Source: Ectopseudomonas composti
GTDB taxonomy: Bacteria; Pseudomonadota; Gammaproteobacteria; Pseudomonadales; Pseudomonadaceae
Length of the DNA: 16,999 nucleotides
Direction of reading: 5' to 3'
NCBI GenBank assembly: GCA_946886245.1
Contig: CAMPIF010000030.1
Coordinates: 1-16,999 of the forward strand
This document shows positions 14,569 through 16,999 of this stretch, in pieces (the first letter of the stretch is position 1; every line of letters begins with the position of its first letter). A program made the position numbers and the translations under genes. The notes beneath the pieces are model-generated. The model had not been told where the DNA came from, ran no database searches, and saw only the letters and a list, made by a program, of their open reading frames with translations.

Positions 14569-15549
14569 CTACGAATCAGCGGTCAGGCCCAGCTTCTTTA
14601 TCTCGGCGCGCCACAGGTCGGTCTCCATCCGCAACTGCTCCGCGAAAGCCTGCGGGGAGTTGGACTGCGGCGCCATGCCGAGGTCAGCTAGGCCTTTGGC
14701 AAACTCGGGATGCGCCACGGCAGCCTGTATGGCCTTTGCCAGCCGCTGCACCACATCCTGCGGTGTGCCTTTGGGCACAAAAACGCCCTGCCAGGCCATT
14801 GCGTCCAGCGCGATGCCCTGCTCACGGTAGGTCGGCACCTCCGGCACGAGAGGACTGCGCGTGGCGCTGGAGACACCGAGCAGCCGCATACGGCCACCCT
14901 TGAGTTGGGGCAGAAAGCTACCGAGCACCGTGGAGTATCCGGCCACCTGTCCGCCCAGCAGGTCCTGCAGGCCCGGTCCGTCGCCGCGGTAAGCCACGTG
15001 CGTGAGCTCGGCACCTGCGGCCTTGCCCAGCATGATGCCCAGCAGGTGCGCCTGCGAGCCCCCCGCTGGCGAACCGAACATGGCCTTGGCCGGGTTGGCG
15101 CGTGCCCAGTCCATGAACTCCCTCAGGTTGTGGATACTTTCCGGTACCGCCGGACCCACGGCAAAGCCGAACGAGTAGTTGGCCACCAACGAAACCGGCT
15201 GTGCGTCGTCGGGCCGATAAGGCAGTGATTTGTAAGTAAACGGGTACACCGTGAAGGGGGCGGGGGGCGTCATCAGCAGCGTGGCGCCATCCGGCGCAGC
15301 GGCCTTGAGCGCACTGACCGCGATCTGCCCGCCGGCGCCCGGCTTGTGCTCGACGATGACTGTTGAAGCATAGGTGCCGCGCAGGCGCTCGGCCAGCCGC
15401 CGTGCCAGGATGTCGCCACTGCCGCCCGGAGGGAACCCGACCATCACCCGAACGAGATCGGGCGTCTGGGCCGAGGCCAGGTGTGGCAGTGGGGTGCCGA
15501 TCAGGGCCAGCGTGGCCCAGCGAGCGTTGAATCGACGGCGATTGATCAT
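14569..15549 (-). CDS. TctC/Bug-family periplasmic substrate-binding protein (second copy)
   Basis: A 326-residue solute receptor. The signal peptide starts MINRRRFNARWATLALIGTP and is likely cleaved after A27 (LASA-Q). The mature part has VMVGFPPGGSGDILARRLAE, EHKPGAGGQIA, SLPYRPDDAQPVSLV, GSPAGGSQAHLLG and VPEVPTYREQG, the usual family order. It shares fold and length with the binding protein of the + operon but little identity by eye, so it is not a recent duplicate. The ATG at 15549 follows AGGAGA; the open frame extends upstream without family resemblance. It is the first structural gene after the AraC regulator, so it probably delivers the substrate or inducer of this operon. No membrane partner is present. 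Confidence 0.93.
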   Translation of the reverse strand: MINRRRFNARWATLALIGTPLPHLASAQTPDLVRVMVGFPPGGSGDILARRLAERLRGTYASTVIVEHKPGAGGQIAVSALKAAAPDGATLLMTPPAPFTVYPFTYKSLPYRPDDAQPVSLVANYSFGFAVGPAVPESIHNLREFMDWARANPAKAMFGSPAGGSQAHLLGIMLGKAAGAELTHVAYRGDGPGLQDLLGGQVAGYSTVLGSFLPQLKGGRMRLLGVSSATRSPLVPEVPTYREQGIALDAMAWQGVFVPKGTPQDVVQRLAKAIQAAVAHPEFAKGLADLGMAPQSNSPQAFAEQLRMETDLWRAEIKKLGLTADS

Positions 15550-15580
15550 GGGTGGAGTCTCCTGGCGGGCGAATGGTGGA

Positions 15581-15612
15581 CGGCAGGTGTGCCGCGACGG
15601 CTTCAACCGTCG
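15581..15612 (-). repeat. Two adjacent small inverted repeats in the leader of the TctC gene
   Basis: A 5-bp stem (15581-15585 with 15590-15594) abuts a perfect 6-bp stem (CGACGG at 15595-15600 with CCGTCG at 15607-15612). They lie about 30-65 bases before the TctC start. They could be an operator or leader hairpins of the operon; short repeats also arise by chance in GC-rich DNA. Confidence 0.3.
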
Positions 15613-15684
15613 GTACGGCATTGCGCTCACCCCTGCGAGACTGACAGCGCCGTACATCGAGCCCGATTTTTAGCGGGCTGCGCG

Positions 15685-15899
15685 TCAGGCGTTTGCACGT
15701 GGCTGCCACGCTTGCACGATTCGCTCGGCTCTGCGGGTAATCCCTGCGTTGCCGACCCGAGGCACAGCAGCGATCTGCAGGTGTTGTAGACGGATGGGGC
15801 GCGTGATGACTAAACCATCGGCTCGGCGCATGAGCACGACCGTTGCGCTGCCTTCTCCGCGCTGACCGATCCCGGCGCTGGGCCGGTGGACGGCAGATG
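15685..15899 (-). other. Gap between regulator and TctC gene, with a possible decayed coding piece
   Basis: The 350-base gap 15550-15899 contains the TctC leader and no intact gene. Between about 15685 and 15860 the minus strand reads GEGSATVVLMRRADGLVITR, then PIRLQHLQIAAVPRVGNAG, then ITRRAERIVQAW and a stop. This pattern loosely resembles the C-terminal end of a LysR-type regulator. No N-terminal HTH is found, and the frame runs on into the antisense of the AraC gene. It may be a relic or chance reading in GC-rich DNA. Confidence 0.25.
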
Positions 15900-16847
15900 T
15901 TAGCGGCTTCGCAACTGTGTCGGTGCTACGCCCCAATGTTTGCGGAACGTGTTGGTGAAGTGCGCTAGTTCCGCAAAACCAGTGCGGGTGGCGATCTCGC
16001 CGATGGACCAGTTCGTACCTTCCACCCATTCGCGGGCGCAGCGCATGCGCAATTGCATGGCGTACCGCAGAGGGGCCTGGCCGGTGGCGGCCTTGAACGC
16101 CCGGTGAAATGCCTGCGCACCCAGGCCCACGATTTGCGCCATCTCTTGAAGCGACGGTGCCGATTGGTCCATCCAGGCGCGCAAGTGGTCGTCGATACGG
16201 GCGACCTGCTCGGGCGTTAATCGACGCCTGGGGGACAGCTGGCCATCTGCAAAGCGCTCGAGCAGCTGGACCGCAAGGGCAGTGCCGACCGAGTCCATAA
16301 AGACGCGTGACTGCGAGGTGCCCCCCCTGGCGTAGTCGACCAGAACGCGGCCAAGACCCGCGATGATCTCGTCGTGCTCACCGAAGCACGATCGCAGGCC
16401 GATTCGAGGGCCGATATGCTCGTGGTCTGCCGCGCGCTTTAACAGCTCGGGCGCCACGCTCAAGTGCAGGTTCTTCCCGGGACCGAAGGTCTTGAAATAC
16501 GCCGTGCGGTACGGCGGCACCACGACGATCTGTCCGGCTGCATCGTGGCGGATGTCGAGCAGGCCTTCGCGCCACTGAACGACGGGCGACGACGCCTCCA
16601 CCCGAATGAAGATGTCATACGAATGGTTGGGCGGGATGTAGTACTCCTGCGCCAGGGCCTGCTGCTCCCAAACCACCAAGCCGGGGCAGGCCGTGTCGCC
16701 GCTGTGCGCCGTCACCATGGACTGCACGGTTCGCGCCGGGTCACCCGGAAGCTCGTCGGCCAGTTGGCGCAGGCGAGCCATGTCGATTGCACGAAGCGCT
16801 TCCTGGTAGCTCTGGGGCGGCGAGCGCGGATCACGGTGATTCAGCAT
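15900..16847 (-). CDS. AraC-family transcriptional regulator
   Basis: A 315-residue regulator. The N-terminal part (about 40-135) reads like a cupin-type ligand domain (QEYYIPPNHSYDIFIRV, VVVPPYRTAYF). The C-terminal 105 residues hold the two AraC helix-turn-helix motifs: SLQEMAQIVGLGAQAFHRAF (232-251) and SIGEIATRTGFAELAHFTNT (281-300), followed by FRKHWGVAPTQLR. The pattern of a Phe/His-rich second HTH and a Pro-x-Gln end is standard. It lies upstream of, and in the same direction as, the TctC-esterase-BKACE-dehydrogenase-sulfatase genes, with a 350-base gap, and is the likely local activator responding to the substrate. The ATG at 16847 has no strong Shine-Dalgarno sequence. Confidence 0.93.
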   Translation of the reverse strand: MLNHRDPRSPPQSYQEALRAIDMARLRQLADELPGDPARTVQSMVTAHSGDTACPGLVVWEQQALAQEYYIPPNHSYDIFIRVEASSPVVQWREGLLDIRHDAAGQIVVVPPYRTAYFKTFGPGKNLHLSVAPELLKRAADHEHIGPRIGLRSCFGEHDEIIAGLGRVLVDYARGGTSQSRVFMDSVGTALAVQLLERFADGQLSPRRRLTPEQVARIDDHLRAWMDQSAPSLQEMAQIVGLGAQAFHRAFKAATGQAPLRYAMQLRMRCAREWVEGTNWSIGEIATRTGFAELAHFTNTFRKHWGVAPTQLRSR

Positions 16848-16858
16848 GGTGTATTTTC

Positions 16859-16864
16859 ACTATA
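16859..16864 (-). promoter_or_regulatory. Possible -10 box of the AraC gene
   Basis: TATAGT on the minus strand lies only 11 bases before the ATG at 16847, so a transcript starting from it would be nearly leaderless. No convincing -35 box is seen at the proper distance. Confidence 0.25.
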
Positions 16865-16999
16865 GCGCACCAGCGGAAGAGATGCTATGTGCCGATTGTG
16901 CGGCAGGCACTGCAGGTAACGGCCATGGTCTGGCAAGGACGGCGACGTCTCGATGTTGTGGTGGCGCACGGTGGCCGGATCGATTGCAAGCCAGGGACG
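16865..16999. other. Window edge, no recognised gene
   Basis: One minus-strand frame stays open from the window edge to a TGA at 16841-16843, overlapping the AraC start, but its 52 residues show no family resemblance. It could be the end of an upstream gene or only the promoter region of the AraC gene. Confidence 0.3.

Noticed and set aside
16841..16999. Minus-strand frame open to the window edge and overlapping the AraC start
   Set aside because: Only 52 residues, no recognisable family; the stretch may simply be promoter DNA.
1..16999. CRISPR arrays, tRNA or rRNA genes, replication origin
   Set aside because: No regularly spaced repeats, no foldable tRNA, no rRNA-like sequence and no iteron or DnaA-box cluster were seen.

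Overview
The window looks like the accessory part of a chromosome, or a large plasmid, of a betaproteobacterium, most likely Burkholderiales in or near the Comamonadaceae. This is inferred from the GC-rich catabolic genes, two TctC/Bug-type periplasmic binding proteins, an H-NS-family protein of the short Burkholderiales type, and the mix of CaiB, thiolase-like, DUF35, MaoC and BKACE enzymes. No ribosomal or housekeeping gene is present to confirm it.

Layout. (1) 1-1358: a class C beta-lactamase-fold esterase on the + strand that looks less GC-rich than the operons. (2) 1359-4615: a decayed zone holding a minus-strand hairpin terminator, a facing pair of insertion-sequence-end-like repeats, an H-NS-like gene, a small zinc-binding gene broken by a 10-bp tandem duplication, the frameshifted relic of a MalT/LAL-type LuxR regulator, and a chimeric relic that joins the start of a short-chain dehydrogenase to the end of a thiolase. 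(3) 4786-10000, + strand: a tightly packed operon of TctC binding protein, gutted CaiB relic, intact CaiB/BaiF CoA-transferase, cysteine-less thiolase-like protein, DUF35 Zn-ribbon/OB protein and MaoC hydratase. (4) 10115-10300: a fragment of an IS3-family transposase lying between two converging operons. (5) 16847-10309, minus strand: an AraC regulator followed by TctC binding protein, HSL-type esterase, BKACE (DUF849) beta-keto acid cleavage enzyme, carnitine-dehydrogenase-like 3-hydroxyacyl dehydrogenase and sulfatase.

How the genes may work together (inference). In the + operon a carboxylate is captured by TctC and activated to its CoA thioester by the CaiB transferase. It may then be hydrated by the MaoC protein and cleaved by the thiolase-like/DUF35 pair. 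That pair resembles the Ltp-DUF35 retro-aldolases of steroid side-chain breakdown more than true thiolases. In the minus operon the sulfatase and esterase could unmask a hydroxy acid, the dehydrogenase could oxidise it to a beta-keto acid, and BKACE could cleave that with acetyl-CoA, as in carnitine breakdown. The substrates are unknown. The relics beside the + operon suggest it was once larger and may have lost its own regulator.
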